This document shows, piece by piece, positions 32,258 to 41,255 of a DNA stretch of 41,802 nucleotides. Origin of the DNA: Spirulina sp. SIO3F2 (lineage in GTDB: Bacteria > Cyanobacteriota > Cyanobacteriia > Cyanobacteriales > Spirulinaceae); assembly GCA_010672165.1 (NCBI GenBank), contig JAAHHN010000031.1, positions 1 through 41,802 of the forward strand, read 5' to 3'. The notes under the pieces are model-generated. The model was not told the origin of the DNA and made no database searches. It saw only the letters and a program-made list of their open reading frames with translations. Numbering within the stretch: the stretch's first letter is position 1; every line of letters starts with the position of its first letter. The position numbers and the translations under genes were made by a program.

Positions 32258-33379
32258 TTAATATCTTGCCAATAGTAGGTTTACGATTTGCACATCTCGT
32301 AGATCTGCCCCTCTTAAATCGACATTTTTGAAACAAATATTTCTGAGTTTTGCTCCTCGCAATACTGTGCCTCGGAAGCTTGAGTTAGAACAGTCGCTAC
32401 CGGATAAATCAGTATTAGACAGATCAGCATAATCAAAGCAAGCTCCCTTGAGCTGTAAATTTTGGAGATCTTGAGCCTGCAGTTTAAGATACGAAAAATT
32501 GAAGTAATTTAGAAATCTTTTCTTATTCTTAACATGTCCTAGAAAACTATAGATACAATTCTCTCCAGATTGTAGTCTAAACAAAAAGCGTAAAGTCGAA
32601 CTAATTCCCTGTGTAGACTTAGAGCCGTACTCAAGCCTTACTTTTATATTCTTTAGCTTAGTTGCTCGGAGATTCTTAATGTCATTTTTAAGGATCGCAT
32701 CCTGTAAATCTGCATCTCTTAAATCAGCGTTGTGGAGCTTTACATAGGAAAGATCGCTATTTTTTAGATTCACACCGCGGAGATTAGCTTCCCGAAGATC
32801 ACAGCGATGGAAGTTAAGTCCTGACAAGTCTACGCCACGAAAGTCCACTTCACGACAGCACTGACGCCTGAAATCAATTGCCTTGATATCAACTCCCTCA
32901 ACACCTCGATTAAGAATGCGCCAAATTGACCGGGCATTCTCATCAATCTGAGTTGTTTCATCAATGACAGCTCCAGAGAAGTTGACGCCAGTTAGCTCCG
33001 CCCCTGTAAAATCTGCTCTCCGTAAATCGGCTCCGGATAAATCTGTTTTCCGCAAATTAGCACAGCTAAAATCAGCGTTATACAAGACTGCCCCAGTCAA
33101 GTTCACATAGCTGATATTAGCCCCTCGAAACTGTCCCGCTGTCAAGTTGGCGTTTTTAAAATTCACCCCTTGTAGTAAACTGCCCTGACCCTTGACTTGG
33201 GTCAGATTAGCCGCTTCAAGCACAGCTGATGAGAAGTCCGCATCAGTGATGTCTGCTCCTGTCAGATCAGCTCTGGTGGGGAAACAAGTTCTTGTATAAC
33301 TTCCAGTGAATTTATGGTGACGAAAATCTGTGTGAGTGATGTCTTTCGCGTTGTGAGCTGCTCTCGGTTGCTGAGCCAT
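32258..33379 (-). CDS. Pentapeptide-repeat protein, 5' part of a frameshifted gene
   Basis: 373 residues. Pentapeptide repeats occupy about 30-150 and 175-240 (LSGADLRRADFTGAELTGVN). An interruption IDETTQIDENARSIWRILNRG, and a helical insert LRFLFRLQSGENCIYSFLGH, then KKRFLNYFNFSYLKLQAQDL, are shared with the 698-aa neighbour. It ends DLRDVQIVNLLLARY, but skipping one base in the AAA run at 32280-32282 gives DLRDVQIVTYYWQDIKID, which matches the neighbour's DLRSAHFKIKNWSNLRID without gaps and continues into the 275-aa frame. The intact gene would encode about 660 residues. Pentapeptide beta-helices generally act in protein or DNA-gyrase binding; the target is unknown. Confidence 0.75.
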   Translation of the reverse strand: MAQQPRAAHNAKDITHTDFRHHKFTGSYTRTCFPTRADLTGADITDADFSSAVLEAANLTQVKGQGSLLQGVNFKNANLTAGQFRGANISYVNLTGAVLYNADFSCANLRKTDLSGADLRRADFTGAELTGVNFSGAVIDETTQIDENARSIWRILNRGVEGVDIKAIDFRRQCCREVDFRGVDLSGLNFHRCDLREANLRGVNLKNSDLSYVKLHNADLRDADLQDAILKNDIKNLRATKLKNIKVRLEYGSKSTQGISSTLRFLFRLQSGENCIYSFLGHVKNKKRFLNYFNFSYLKLQAQDLQNLQLKGACFDYADLSNTDLSGSDCSNSSFRGTVLRGAKLRNICFKNVDLRGADLRDVQIVNLLLARY

Positions 33380-33505
33380 ACTGCTGCCTATCTGTACAAT
33401 ACAAAAAAATTAATCGGTTTATGACTGGCTACTTTTCAGTAACACTCCAGACAGACAAATAGATATAACTACGATGTTAAGTGCAACAGTTTAGTTTCTC
33501 TCAGT

Positions 33506-35602
33506 TTAGGCTTCATTGAGGATGCCCAAGCGTAGGCGCATTGCAAACTCACCCGGCTCAAAGTTGCAGTCTGAATCGCTGGGGCGACGACTTTTTCCAG
33601 AGGAAGACTCAATATAGCAATAGTCACAAATTACATCATCAAAGCTCGTTTTTGCATCCATCTGCCATTTTTCCAAGTTGATAACTACACCTGTCATATC
33701 AGCATCATTAAAGTTTGTTCCTTGCACATTACAGCATGAATTATTCTCAGTGAATTGAACAAATTTAAGGTTCGCTTTTCGCAAATTTGCCTGACTTAAA
33801 TCGACATTGCTTAACTTTGCTTCTGTTAAAACTGCACTTTCCAAGATCGCTTTATGGAAGTTGGTAGAGTCTAATATCACACGTGATAGGTCAGCAAAGG
33901 TGAATATCGATTCACTGAAATCCACTCTTGAGATTTTGGAAGCATTGAATTTGGAAGTAACTAATAATTTTGCATCTCTGAAATTTGCACTTTTAATGCT
34001 GTTGTCCTCGAATAAAGGAGAATCAAATCTAGGCGCTAGCTTGGAATTAGAAAAATCCACTTTGTCTAGAACTGCTCCTGAAAAGTTATTGAAACTAATA
34101 TGAGTTGAGCTGAGATTTGCAGCTTGCATATCAGCTCTTGAAAAGTTATTTTCCTGGATATGAGTTGAGCTGAAATTTGCAGCTTGCATATTAGCTCTTG
34201 AAAAGTTATTTTCCTGAATATGAGTCGAGCTGAGATTTGCAGCTTGTATATCAGCTCCTGAAAAGTTACTGGTCTGAATATGAGTCGAGCTGAGATTTAC
34301 ATCTTTCATATCAGTATTACTGAAGTCACAGTCCCACAACTCCTCACCACTCAGATCAATACCTCTGAGATCCCCAAAATCTTCTGGGTTGCGAGATTTA
34401 GCAACTGATCTTAATAGAACCATCTTTGTATCGTCAGCCTTTGTTCCATTATCAATCCTGAGATTTGACCAATTCTTGATTTTGAAGTGAGCGCTACGTA
34501 AATCTGCACCCCTCAAATCTGCATTATTGAAGCTGGTCTCTTTGAGAGATGTACTCTTAAATGTCACTCCCTGGAAACTAGAGTTATTACATTTACTTCT
34601 TGATAAATTGGCAGTATTTAAATTGGCATAGTTAAAGAATGCCGATCTTAAATCAAGATTGCTTAAGTCTTGATCACGTAGATTAAGATATGAGAAATTG
34701 AAATATCGGATATCTTGTTTTCTAGTGCGCACATACTTAATGAACTCTTTGACGCACTTTCCTCCAGACTGAAGCCTGAGCAAATAGGACAGTAACCGAG
34801 TGACTTTGGGAACTTTTCTGGATTCAAGAGTGATTTTGATTTTCCCCATCTTTGCCCCCCAGAAATTCTTGATCTCATTTTTTAGGATGGCATTCCGTAA
34901 ATCTGCGCCCCGGAGATCTGCCTGCTGAAAATTGGTGTAAGTTAGATTACTGCTGCTCAAGTTTGCATTTCGTAAGTTCGCACCCCGTAGATCACAGTGT
35001 TGAAAGTTTAATCCGGATAAATCCTTGCCACTAAAGTCTGCATCACAGAAGGATTGGTGCTCAAAGCTTACGGCTGTTAAATCGATCCCCTCAGTACCTT
35101 GATTGACAATTGTCCAGAGTAGCCTTGCGTTTGCATCGAATTGAGTTGTTTCATCAATAATCGACTTGGAGAAAACTGTACCTGCTAGATCGGCTCCGAT
35201 AAAATTTGCACCTCGCAGGTCAGCAGCACGTAAATTTGCTTTACGTAAATCAGCTTCTTGGAAATTTGCATCCCTAAGTACAGAGCCAGAAAGGTCAGCC
35301 TCATTGAGGTTCGCTGCTTGGAATTTCCCACATGTTAAATTTGAGTTCCGAATCTTTGCTCCTGCTAACTGACTCTTCACACCATTGATTTGGGTGAGAT
35401 TAACTTCATTTAAAGTTGCCAATGAGAAGTCGGCAGCGGTGATGTCTGATCCTTCTAGATCACAACCCTTGACGAAGATTGCTTTCCTATAACTGACAGT
35501 AAATCTTGTTTTACGCCACTCTTTCTTGGTGATTCTTTTGGGTTTAGGCGGAAGTGAAGGTGAAATTACACGCCATTCCTTTTCATCGATATCTCTCCAC
35601 AT
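33506..35602 (-). CDS. Large pentapeptide-repeat protein (intact paralogue)
   Basis: 698 residues. Order: N-terminal cap (1-45), repeats (about 46-160), break IDETTQFDANARLLWTIVNQ, repeats (about 185-250), a helical insert LLSYLLRLQSGGKCVKEFIK, then repeats to about 640, and the C-terminal module FDDVICDYCYIESSSGKSRR ending EPGEFAMRLRLGILNEA. Repeats of the A(D/N)LxX class build a right-handed square beta-helix of 20 residues per coil. Residues about 428-507 consist of four nearly identical 20-residue units (SSTHIQENNFSRANMQAANF type) encoded by 60-bp repeats. No signal peptide or catalytic domain is seen. The neighbouring pair of frames is a broken paralogue, so this locus is a tandem duplication. 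Function unknown. Confidence 0.82.
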   Translation of the reverse strand: MWRDIDEKEWRVISPSLPPKPKRITKKEWRKTRFTVSYRKAIFVKGCDLEGSDITAADFSLATLNEVNLTQINGVKSQLAGAKIRNSNLTCGKFQAANLNEADLSGSVLRDANFQEADLRKANLRAADLRGANFIGADLAGTVFSKSIIDETTQFDANARLLWTIVNQGTEGIDLTAVSFEHQSFCDADFSGKDLSGLNFQHCDLRGANLRNANLSSSNLTYTNFQQADLRGADLRNAILKNEIKNFWGAKMGKIKITLESRKVPKVTRLLSYLLRLQSGGKCVKEFIKYVRTRKQDIRYFNFSYLNLRDQDLSNLDLRSAFFNYANLNTANLSRSKCNNSSFQGVTFKSTSLKETSFNNADLRGADLRSAHFKIKNWSNLRIDNGTKADDTKMVLLRSVAKSRNPEDFGDLRGIDLSGEELWDCDFSNTDMKDVNLSSTHIQTSNFSGADIQAANLSSTHIQENNFSRANMQAANFSSTHIQENNFSRADMQAANLSSTHISFNNFSGAVLDKVDFSNSKLAPRFDSPLFEDNSIKSANFRDAKLLVTSKFNASKISRVDFSESIFTFADLSRVILDSTNFHKAILESAVLTEAKLSNVDLSQANLRKANLKFVQFTENNSCCNVQGTNFNDADMTGVVINLEKWQMDAKTSFDDVICDYCYIESSSGKSRRPSDSDCNFEPGEFAMRLRLGILNEA
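34081..34320. repeat. Four tandem 60-bp repeats in the pentapeptide gene
   Basis: Units start at 34081, 34141, 34201 and 34261, each beginning aaaagtta and carrying tgagt(t/c)gagctgaratttgc. The middle copies differ at only a few positions and the last one more. Sixty bases encode 20 residues, exactly four pentapeptides or one beta-helix coil, so unequal recombination would lengthen the helix coil by coil. Confidence 0.9.
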
Positions 35603-35717
35603 GCTCTGACATCCTCAATCAGTGAATATTCAATAACAGCAACACATCCTGCCAAAACCAAGCCAGGATTGTCCTACACCCTTGCATCATTATCGCTCAA
35701 ACCAACACCGAGAGAAA

Positions 35718-36092
35718 CTAGCTCTCCTGCCAAGGCGAACAAATATCAATCAGACACCCATTCGGATCTTGCGTCAGAAAACGACGCTGACCATAAAACT
35801 CATTGCGTGGCTCCTGCAAAATCGGCAGCTCCATCGCCAGTGCCTTTTGATAGGTTTTATCCACATCAACCACCACAAACGTGATGTACATGCCCGTCGG
35901 TGCTTGCTGATATTGCTCTGGAATCAGCTCATGATCGCGCTGGATAATGCCATACTCAACCTCGGGTTTATCTGGTGTACAGAGCTGTACATACCAGTCA
36001 CTGTCATATTTAACCTTCAGGCCCAACAACTCAACATAAAACTGTTTGCTAGCAGGCAAGTCATCAGAGCAGATATTAGTCAGGATGCGCAT
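35718..36092 (-). CDS. VOC-family (glyoxalase/bleomycin-resistance-like) protein
   Basis: About 124 residues from ATG 36092 (MRILTNICSDDLPASKQFYVELLG). An upstream start at 36179 would add 29 residues and overlap the amidohydrolase gene, so it was not used. The paired beta-alpha-beta-beta-beta units of the vicinal oxygen chelate fold are recognisable: SKQFYVELLGLKVKYDSDWY, then a TGMYITFVVVDVDKTYQKAL second half, and the close RRFLTQDPNGCLIDICSP. VOC proteins include glyoxalases, dioxygenases and antibiotic-binding proteins, and metal residues alone do not tell which. It starts 10 bases after the stop of the amidohydrolase gene, so it is probably the second gene of that operon. Confidence 0.8.
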   Translation of the reverse strand: MRILTNICSDDLPASKQFYVELLGLKVKYDSDWYVQLCTPDKPEVEYGIIQRDHELIPEQYQQAPTGMYITFVVVDVDKTYQKALAMELPILQEPRNEFYGQRRFLTQDPNGCLIDICSPWQES

Positions 36093-36102
36093 GGTCGTTG
36101 CT

Positions 36103-37323
36103 TTACATCGAAGTTGCAGCAAACCGCTCAATACACCGAGCAAACAATTCCACCCCCACACAGAGAGCACTCTCATCAAAATTAAACCGAGGATGATGGT
36201 GCGGATAATCCAAACCCAACTCCGGATTCGCCGTCCCTAGGAAGAAATAACATCCTGGCACTGCCTGCAAGAAGTAAGACATATCCTCCGCGCCCATCGT
36301 TTGGCATTCTGGCACCACTCCCGCAGGCGTTTCTACTACTGCAAACGCACAATCACGCACGATCGCCGCCATCTGCTTATCATTCACCACCGACGGATAG
36401 AGCGGCACATATTCCAGGTCATAGGTTGCCCCATGCATCTGGCAAATGCCTGCAATAATCGCCTCAATCCGCGTAGCGAGCTTGCCTTCCAAGGCAGGGT
36501 TGAAATAGCGCACTGTTCCGCTCAACCGCGCCGTATCCGCAATCACATTGTGACGACTCCCAGCATGAAATTCCCCCACCGTCACCACTGCCGCATCCAG
36601 GGGATTGACATTACGAGCAACAACCGTTTGGAGCGCATTCACAATCTGTGCGCCTAAAACCACTGCATCCACAGTCTGATGGGGTAATGCTCCATGCCCG
36701 CCTTTGCCCAGCAAGGTACACCAAAAAGACTCCACCGCCGCCATCAGCGCCCCAGCCCGGACACCCACCGTACCCAGCGGTAAGTTGTTCCAAAGATGCA
36801 AACCAAAAATCCCCGCCACATCTGGATTCTTGAGCGCACCCGCTTCAATCATCGGTTTGGCCCCACCGGGCCCCTCCTCCGCTGGCTGGAAAATGATTTT
36901 GACTGTGCCCCGCCATTGATCTCGATTTTGGGACAAATAGGCAGCTAAACCCAGCGCGATCGCAACATGACCATCATGACCACAGGCATGCATCACCCCG
37001 TCGTGACGGGAACGATAGGGCACCTCATTTTTTTCTTGAATGGGCAAGGCATCAATATCCGCTCGAATCGCCACCACCGGGCCAGGGTTTGGGCTCTCAA
37101 TCGTGGCAACAATCCCCGTCTGAGCGACATGCATTTGGTGAGCAATGCCCCAAGCCCTCAGCTTAGCTGCCACAAATTCAGCCGTTTGATGTTCTCTAAA
37201 ACCAAGTTCTGGATACTGATGAAGATGCCGTCGCCAATCGACAAGTTGAGGTTGGAGCTGGTGAATTTCGGGACGAACGTGTGAAAAGTTGAAAGTACGG
37301 GGCTGTTTGAGTGTGAAGACCAT
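36103..37323 (-). CDS. M20-family amidohydrolase (N-acyl-amino-acid/IAA-amino-acid hydrolase type)
   Basis: About 406 residues from ATG 37323 (MVFTLKQPRTFNFSHVRPEI); an upstream in-frame start at 37437 adds 38 atypical basic residues. M20D features: RRHLHQYPELGFREHQTAEF, AIRADIDALPIQEKNEVPYR, the metal motifs MHACGHDGHVA and IFQPAEEGPGGA, HLWNNLPLGTVGVRAG, the dimerisation-domain GKGGHGALPHQTVDAV and TMGAEDMSYFLQAVPG. These two-metal enzymes cleave N-acylated amino acids (hippurate, indoleacetyl-amino acids or acetylated amino acids); the natural substrate is unknown. The VOC gene follows by 10 bases. It is divergent from the DUF697 GTPase gene. Confidence 0.9.
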   Translation of the reverse strand: MVFTLKQPRTFNFSHVRPEIHQLQPQLVDWRRHLHQYPELGFREHQTAEFVAAKLRAWGIAHQMHVAQTGIVATIESPNPGPVVAIRADIDALPIQEKNEVPYRSRHDGVMHACGHDGHVAIALGLAAYLSQNRDQWRGTVKIIFQPAEEGPGGAKPMIEAGALKNPDVAGIFGLHLWNNLPLGTVGVRAGALMAAVESFWCTLLGKGGHGALPHQTVDAVVLGAQIVNALQTVVARNVNPLDAAVVTVGEFHAGSRHNVIADTARLSGTVRYFNPALEGKLATRIEAIIAGICQMHGATYDLEYVPLYPSVVNDKQMAAIVRDCAFAVVETPAGVVPECQTMGAEDMSYFLQAVPGCYFFLGTANPELGLDYPHHHPRFNFDESALCVGVELFARCIERFAATSM

Positions 37324-37472
37324 AGGAGGGTTGCGGCGAGACGATCGCTTATATAAAGAGTTTTTTATCAATACCCCTACTGTAGCCTTATTAAATTTGC
37401 GCTGGACACCTCTGAGACAATTGGTAAGGATCGGCAAAATCCGCCCAACGAAGCAGCAGCCAACCCTGTAGC

Positions 37473-38924
37473 ATGGAAGAAAGAAACAAGCCTTCAGCAG
37501 CGCTTATGAGCAAGGGTCAACACGTCACCAGCAAACCCATTTCTAACAAACCCATCTTAATCGGGGGACTGAGTTTATCGATGCTGCTCTGGCTGGGGGG
37601 CAGCCTATACGGTGTGGCGGCTGAATGGAGTCAAGACATCTTGCTCACTCTGATGCTCCTGGGTGGAGGGGTTTGGTGGCTCAAAGGGAAAAAGTCTAAA
37701 GATTCACTCGCTGCCCCCCTACTCGAAACCATTGAACCTGAGGCGATCGCCCAAGCCCTTGAGCAAGCTGAGCAGACCCTGGCCGTTGTAACGGAAGAAG
37801 CCCCCCAAGCAGTGGACACCTTCAAAACCCAGCTTGAGCAACAGCGCGAACTTAATGTATCCCAGCCGCTTCAAGGCGCAGTCCTGGGTGCATCGGGTGT
37901 GGGCAAAACTAGCTTACTGAACCATCTCGATACTTCTCCGCTCACCTGGCAAGTTGCCTCACCGGAAAACGTCCCCCTCGATACCAATCTCATCCTTTGG
38001 CTAATCTCAAGCGATCTAACAGAGTCGCAATGGCAGCAGTTGAAACATCTACGTCAGACTGCCCATACCGTTGCCCTGGTACTCACCAAGCAAGATCAAC
38101 GCCCGGCTGAGGAGAATCAATCGCTACTGGCCATCCTGCGTCAACGCAGTCAGGGTTTGCTGCCCCTTGAGAATATTGTGGCGATCGCGGCGAATCCCCA
38201 ACCGATCCTAGTGCGACAACATCAGGCGAATGGGCAAATGACGGAAACTCGAACGACACCCCCGCCTGATGTTCAGGCGCTGAGCGCTCGATTGGCACAA
38301 CTCACCACTGAAGCGGCTTGCCCGAATCTCCATCGCGCCACCCAATGGCGCAAGCTCCGCCATCTCACCCAACAGATGTACCAAACTCTCAATCAGGTGC
38401 GCCGGGAGTCTGCCTTACCTATTATTGAACGGTATCAATGGCTCTCAGCAGGTACGGCGATCGCCAATCCAGTGGCCGCCCTTGATCTATTGGCAACCGT
38501 AGCGATCAACACCCAAATGATTATTGATCTGGGTGCAATCTATCGTTGTCGTTTTTCCCTCGACCAAGCCCAAACTGCTACCCGTGAATTGGGTGAGCTG
38601 CTGGTGAAACTGGGCGCAATGGAACTCTCGACCCAAACCTTGAGCCATCTCTACAAAAGCAACCCCGTGACTTATCTAGCAGGCGGGGCGCTTCAGGGGG
38701 TGAGCGCTGCTTATCTAACCCGAATTGTAGGTTTAAGCTTGGTGGACTATTTTGCGGAGCAAGACCCCCTCACACCGCCTCAGCCAATGTTGGATGGGTC
38801 TCAGTTGAGCGCGATCGTGGGGCAATGGCTGGGCCAAACCCGGCGACTGGATCTACTCAAATCTTTGGGCAATCAGCTCTCGGCTCGTTTGCAAGGGCGA
38901 TCGCTGACGGTGGGTGAGGCTTAG
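37473..38924 (+). CDS. Membrane-associated GTPase with DUF697 (YcjF-like) domain
   Basis: A 483-residue protein. Two membrane spans (about 27-48 and 54-71) come first, then a coiled-coil-like helix (EAIAQALEQAEQTLAVVTEE). A P-loop G139-A-S-G-V-G-K145-T146 follows and the G4-type motif is LVLTKQD. The C-terminal DUF697 helical domain (WLSAGTAIANPVAALDLLAT, then GGALQGVSAAYLTRIVGLSLVDYF) may insert in the membrane. G2/G3 motifs are weak (ILWLISSDLTE in place of DTPG), so nucleotide hydrolysis may be limited. Homologues are widespread in cyanobacteria and uncharacterised. It is divergent from the M20 amidohydrolase gene; 38925-39151 downstream has no gene. Confidence 0.82.
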   Translation: MEERNKPSAALMSKGQHVTSKPISNKPILIGGLSLSMLLWLGGSLYGVAAEWSQDILLTLMLLGGGVWWLKGKKSKDSLAAPLLETIEPEAIAQALEQAEQTLAVVTEEAPQAVDTFKTQLEQQRELNVSQPLQGAVLGASGVGKTSLLNHLDTSPLTWQVASPENVPLDTNLILWLISSDLTESQWQQLKHLRQTAHTVALVLTKQDQRPAEENQSLLAILRQRSQGLLPLENIVAIAANPQPILVRQHQANGQMTETRTTPPPDVQALSARLAQLTTEAACPNLHRATQWRKLRHLTQQMYQTLNQVRRESALPIIERYQWLSAGTAIANPVAALDLLATVAINTQMIIDLGAIYRCRFSLDQAQTATRELGELLVKLGAMELSTQTLSHLYKSNPVTYLAGGALQGVSAAYLTRIVGLSLVDYFAEQDPLTPPQPMLDGSQLSAIVGQWLGQTRRLDLLKSLGNQLSARLQGRSLTVGEA

Positions 38925-39151
38925 GGAACGTCATCGATTCATCATCAAATGTGTTCAATGAAGCGCGATCGCCCAACTGGCATCAATGAAGTAAAAGGAC
39001 AGAACGCTATATTGTATGAGCATTTTGACCTCTACCCTAATGGACAGGGACTGACGTTTCTTAAACAACTCTCCCTGCCCCCTCGACGTAGATTCTTTGC
39101 TAAAGTTGAGTCATTTCGGATTTAATTCCCCTAACGTTTACTGTCCTGTGA

Positions 39152-40021
39152 TTGGAGATGTTTAACGCAACTGAGATTTTAATTGCTGAATTTGTCCAAC
39201 AACTCCGTAACGGCTATCGCCGCACCTACGGCGGTCTAAAGCAGGATTATGAAGAAATCATTGCTTGGGCTGGCAGCATGGCGATGGAGAATATTGCCAA
39301 TGGTGATGCTCTCTACCATAATGTCGAACACTCGATCTTAGTGACGCTGGTGGGTCAAGAGATTCTCCGGGGTAAGCATATCCGCGAAGGCGGTGTATCT
39401 TGCGAAGATTGGCTGCATTTCATTATTGCCCTGGTTTGCCATGATATTGGCTATGTCAAAGGCGTCTGTCGCCAAGATAATGACCGCGAACGCCTCTACG
39501 CTACGGGGAAAAACGGTGAAATGGTTCATTTGCCGATGGGGTGCTCCGATGCGTCTCTGACGCCCTACCATGTCGATCGCGGCAAGTTATTCATTGAAGA
39601 ACGGTTCGGTGGCCATCGCCTGATTGACGCAGAATTAATCAAGAGCAGCATCGAGTTAACCCGCTTTCCTGTTCCTGACGAGAGCGATCGCAAAAATACC
39701 CTTAATCACGCCGGACTCGTCCGCTCATCTGACCTAATTGGGCAGTTGAGTGATCCCCGCTACCTCAAGAAGATTAATGCTCTGTTTTATGAATTCGAGG
39801 AAACCGGTTCAAATGAAGGGATGGGTTTCAAGAACCCCGGTGATCTCCGTCGGAACTACGCTCAATTCTTCTGGAATGCGGTTTATCCGTTTATCGAAGA
39901 TGCGCTGCACTATCTCTCCCTGACCCAGCAAGGGCAGCAGGTGATGGCGAATTTATATGCCAATGTCTTTAAAGTGGAGCATGATAAGGGTAATGTGGAC
40001 GGTGCGAAACAAGCAGCGTAG
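39152..40021 (+). CDS. HD-domain metal-dependent phosphohydrolase
   Basis: A 289-residue protein conserved in cyanobacteria. The metal-binding HD motif set is H56 and H60 (YHNVEHSILVTLVGQEIL), then H97-D98 (IIALVCHDIGYVKG), and a late His in NHAGLVRSSDLIGQLSD. HD proteins are typically phosphohydrolases or cyclic-nucleotide phosphodiesterases, but no GGDEF, EAL or HYP/GYP motif is present. The 39152 start is TTG followed shortly by ATG 39158 (MFNATEILIAEF); the ATG is equally likely. A conserved insertion GKNGEMVHLPMGCSDASLT separates the early and late motifs. Stop is 31 bases before the permease gene, so they may be cotranscribed. Confidence 0.82.
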   Translation: MEMFNATEILIAEFVQQLRNGYRRTYGGLKQDYEEIIAWAGSMAMENIANGDALYHNVEHSILVTLVGQEILRGKHIREGGVSCEDWLHFIIALVCHDIGYVKGVCRQDNDRERLYATGKNGEMVHLPMGCSDASLTPYHVDRGKLFIEERFGGHRLIDAELIKSSIELTRFPVPDESDRKNTLNHAGLVRSSDLIGQLSDPRYLKKINALFYEFEETGSNEGMGFKNPGDLRRNYAQFFWNAVYPFIEDALHYLSLTQQGQQVMANLYANVFKVEHDKGNVDGAKQAA

Positions 40022-40052
40022 ATATTAATCAATTAAATAGACAACTTGGACT

Positions 40053-41168
40053 ATGGACTGGTGGCGGAAATTACGCAAGAACCCTCTCGCACGAGTCGGG
40101 GCAATTGTTCTTTTGGTGTTTTATCTGAGCGCTGTGTTTGCGGATTTTCTCGCGCCCTATGATCCCTATGAGGCACAGGATGGGGCATCTTTGCTCCCGC
40201 CAACCCAGGTCTATTGGCGCAACGATGCGGGGGAATGGCTCGGCCCCCATGTTTATCCCACTATCCAAGGCCCCACAGATTTAGATACAGGCGATCGCGC
40301 CCTAATCGAAGATCGCAGTGAACCCTCAGGACTGCGACTTTTTGCTCCAGGTGCGTCTTACAAATTGTTTGCCCTGCGTCTGCCACTCCCCCCCAAATTT
40401 GAAGAAGTCACCCTCTTTCCAGGGATTCCCCTTAAACACCATTTGTTTGGCACCAATGGCCCAGGTCGCCTGCATCTATTAGGCACAGACGAACAAGGGC
40501 GCGATCAATTGAGTCGCTTGCTCTTTGGCGGTCGGATTAGCCTCAGCATTGGTTTGGTGGGCATTGCGATTTCTTTCCCAATTGGCATGATTGTGGGGGG
40601 AATCTCAGGCTATTTCGGGGGCTGGATTGATGCCACGATTATGCGATTAGTCGAGGTGTTGATGACCGTGCCGACGCTCTACTTGCTGGTGGCTCTCGCT
40701 GCGATTCTGCCACCGGGCTTGACCAGTGCCCAACGCTTTCTGTTGATTATTGTGATCACCTCGTTTGTGAGTTGGTCGGGGCTGTCGCGGGTGATTCGGG
40801 GTCAGGTGCTCTCGCTTAAGGAGCGGGAGTTTGTGAGTGCTGCCCAGGCAATTGGTGCTCATCCCCTCTACATCATCGTGCGTCATGTGCTGCCCCAGAC
40901 GGCAACCTATGTAATTATCTCGGCGACGTTGGCTGTTCCCGGTTTTATCGTGGCGGAATCGGTGCTGAGCCTGATTGGTTTGGGGATTCAACAACCCGAC
41001 CCCTCTTGGGGGAACCTCCTCTCCGTTGCCACAAATGCCTCGATCTTGGTTTTGCAACCCTGGCTAATTTGGTCGCCAGCATTGCTGATTGTGCTGACAG
41101 TGCTCTCGTTTAATCTATTGGGTGATGGATTGCGGGATGCTCTCGATCCACGTAATTTGCGATCTTAG
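40053..41168 (+). CDS. ABC transporter permease, OppC/DppC family
   Basis: A 371-residue inner-membrane permease of the peptide/nickel transporter class. The N-terminal span is ARVGAIVLLVFYLSAVFADF, followed by the family's periplasmic APYDPYE. A longer than usual periplasmic loop (about 45-135) precedes LLGTDEQGRDQLSRLLFGGR and five further spans. The ATPase-contacting EAA loop is FVSAAQAIGAHPLYIIVRHVLP, and the end is LLGDGLRDALDPRNLR. OppC works with OppB, one or two ATPases and a binding protein; none is adjacent, so its partners are encoded elsewhere, as is common in cyanobacteria. Substrate unknown, probably oligopeptide or nickel/sugar-type. Confidence 0.92.
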   Translation: MDWWRKLRKNPLARVGAIVLLVFYLSAVFADFLAPYDPYEAQDGASLLPPTQVYWRNDAGEWLGPHVYPTIQGPTDLDTGDRALIEDRSEPSGLRLFAPGASYKLFALRLPLPPKFEEVTLFPGIPLKHHLFGTNGPGRLHLLGTDEQGRDQLSRLLFGGRISLSIGLVGIAISFPIGMIVGGISGYFGGWIDATIMRLVEVLMTVPTLYLLVALAAILPPGLTSAQRFLLIIVITSFVSWSGLSRVIRGQVLSLKEREFVSAAQAIGAHPLYIIVRHVLPQTATYVIISATLAVPGFIVAESVLSLIGLGIQQPDPSWGNLLSVATNASILVLQPWLIWSPALLIVLTVLSFNLLGDGLRDALDPRNLRS

Positions 41169-41173
41169 AGTAG

Positions 41174-41209
41174 AAAAAAAGGGTTCCGGTCTTCTAACCC
41201 AAAACCCTT
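41174..41209 (-). terminator. Intrinsic terminator after the CBS/CP12 gene
   Basis: On the minus strand GGGTT, a 10-base loop and AACCC are followed by TTTTTTT. An extended AAGGGTT/AACCCTT pairing is also possible. It lies about 45 bases past the CBS gene stop and may also stop convergent read-through from the permease gene. Confidence 0.7.
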
Positions 41210-41255
41210 AGAGAATCAATGGCACTCAAATTTTATTTATCGGTCTCCAACAGCA

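Noticed and set aside
31396-35602. Pentapeptide genes as Qnr-type gyrase protection determinants
   Set aside because: Proteins are three times longer than Qnr, have helical inserts and a different C-terminal module.
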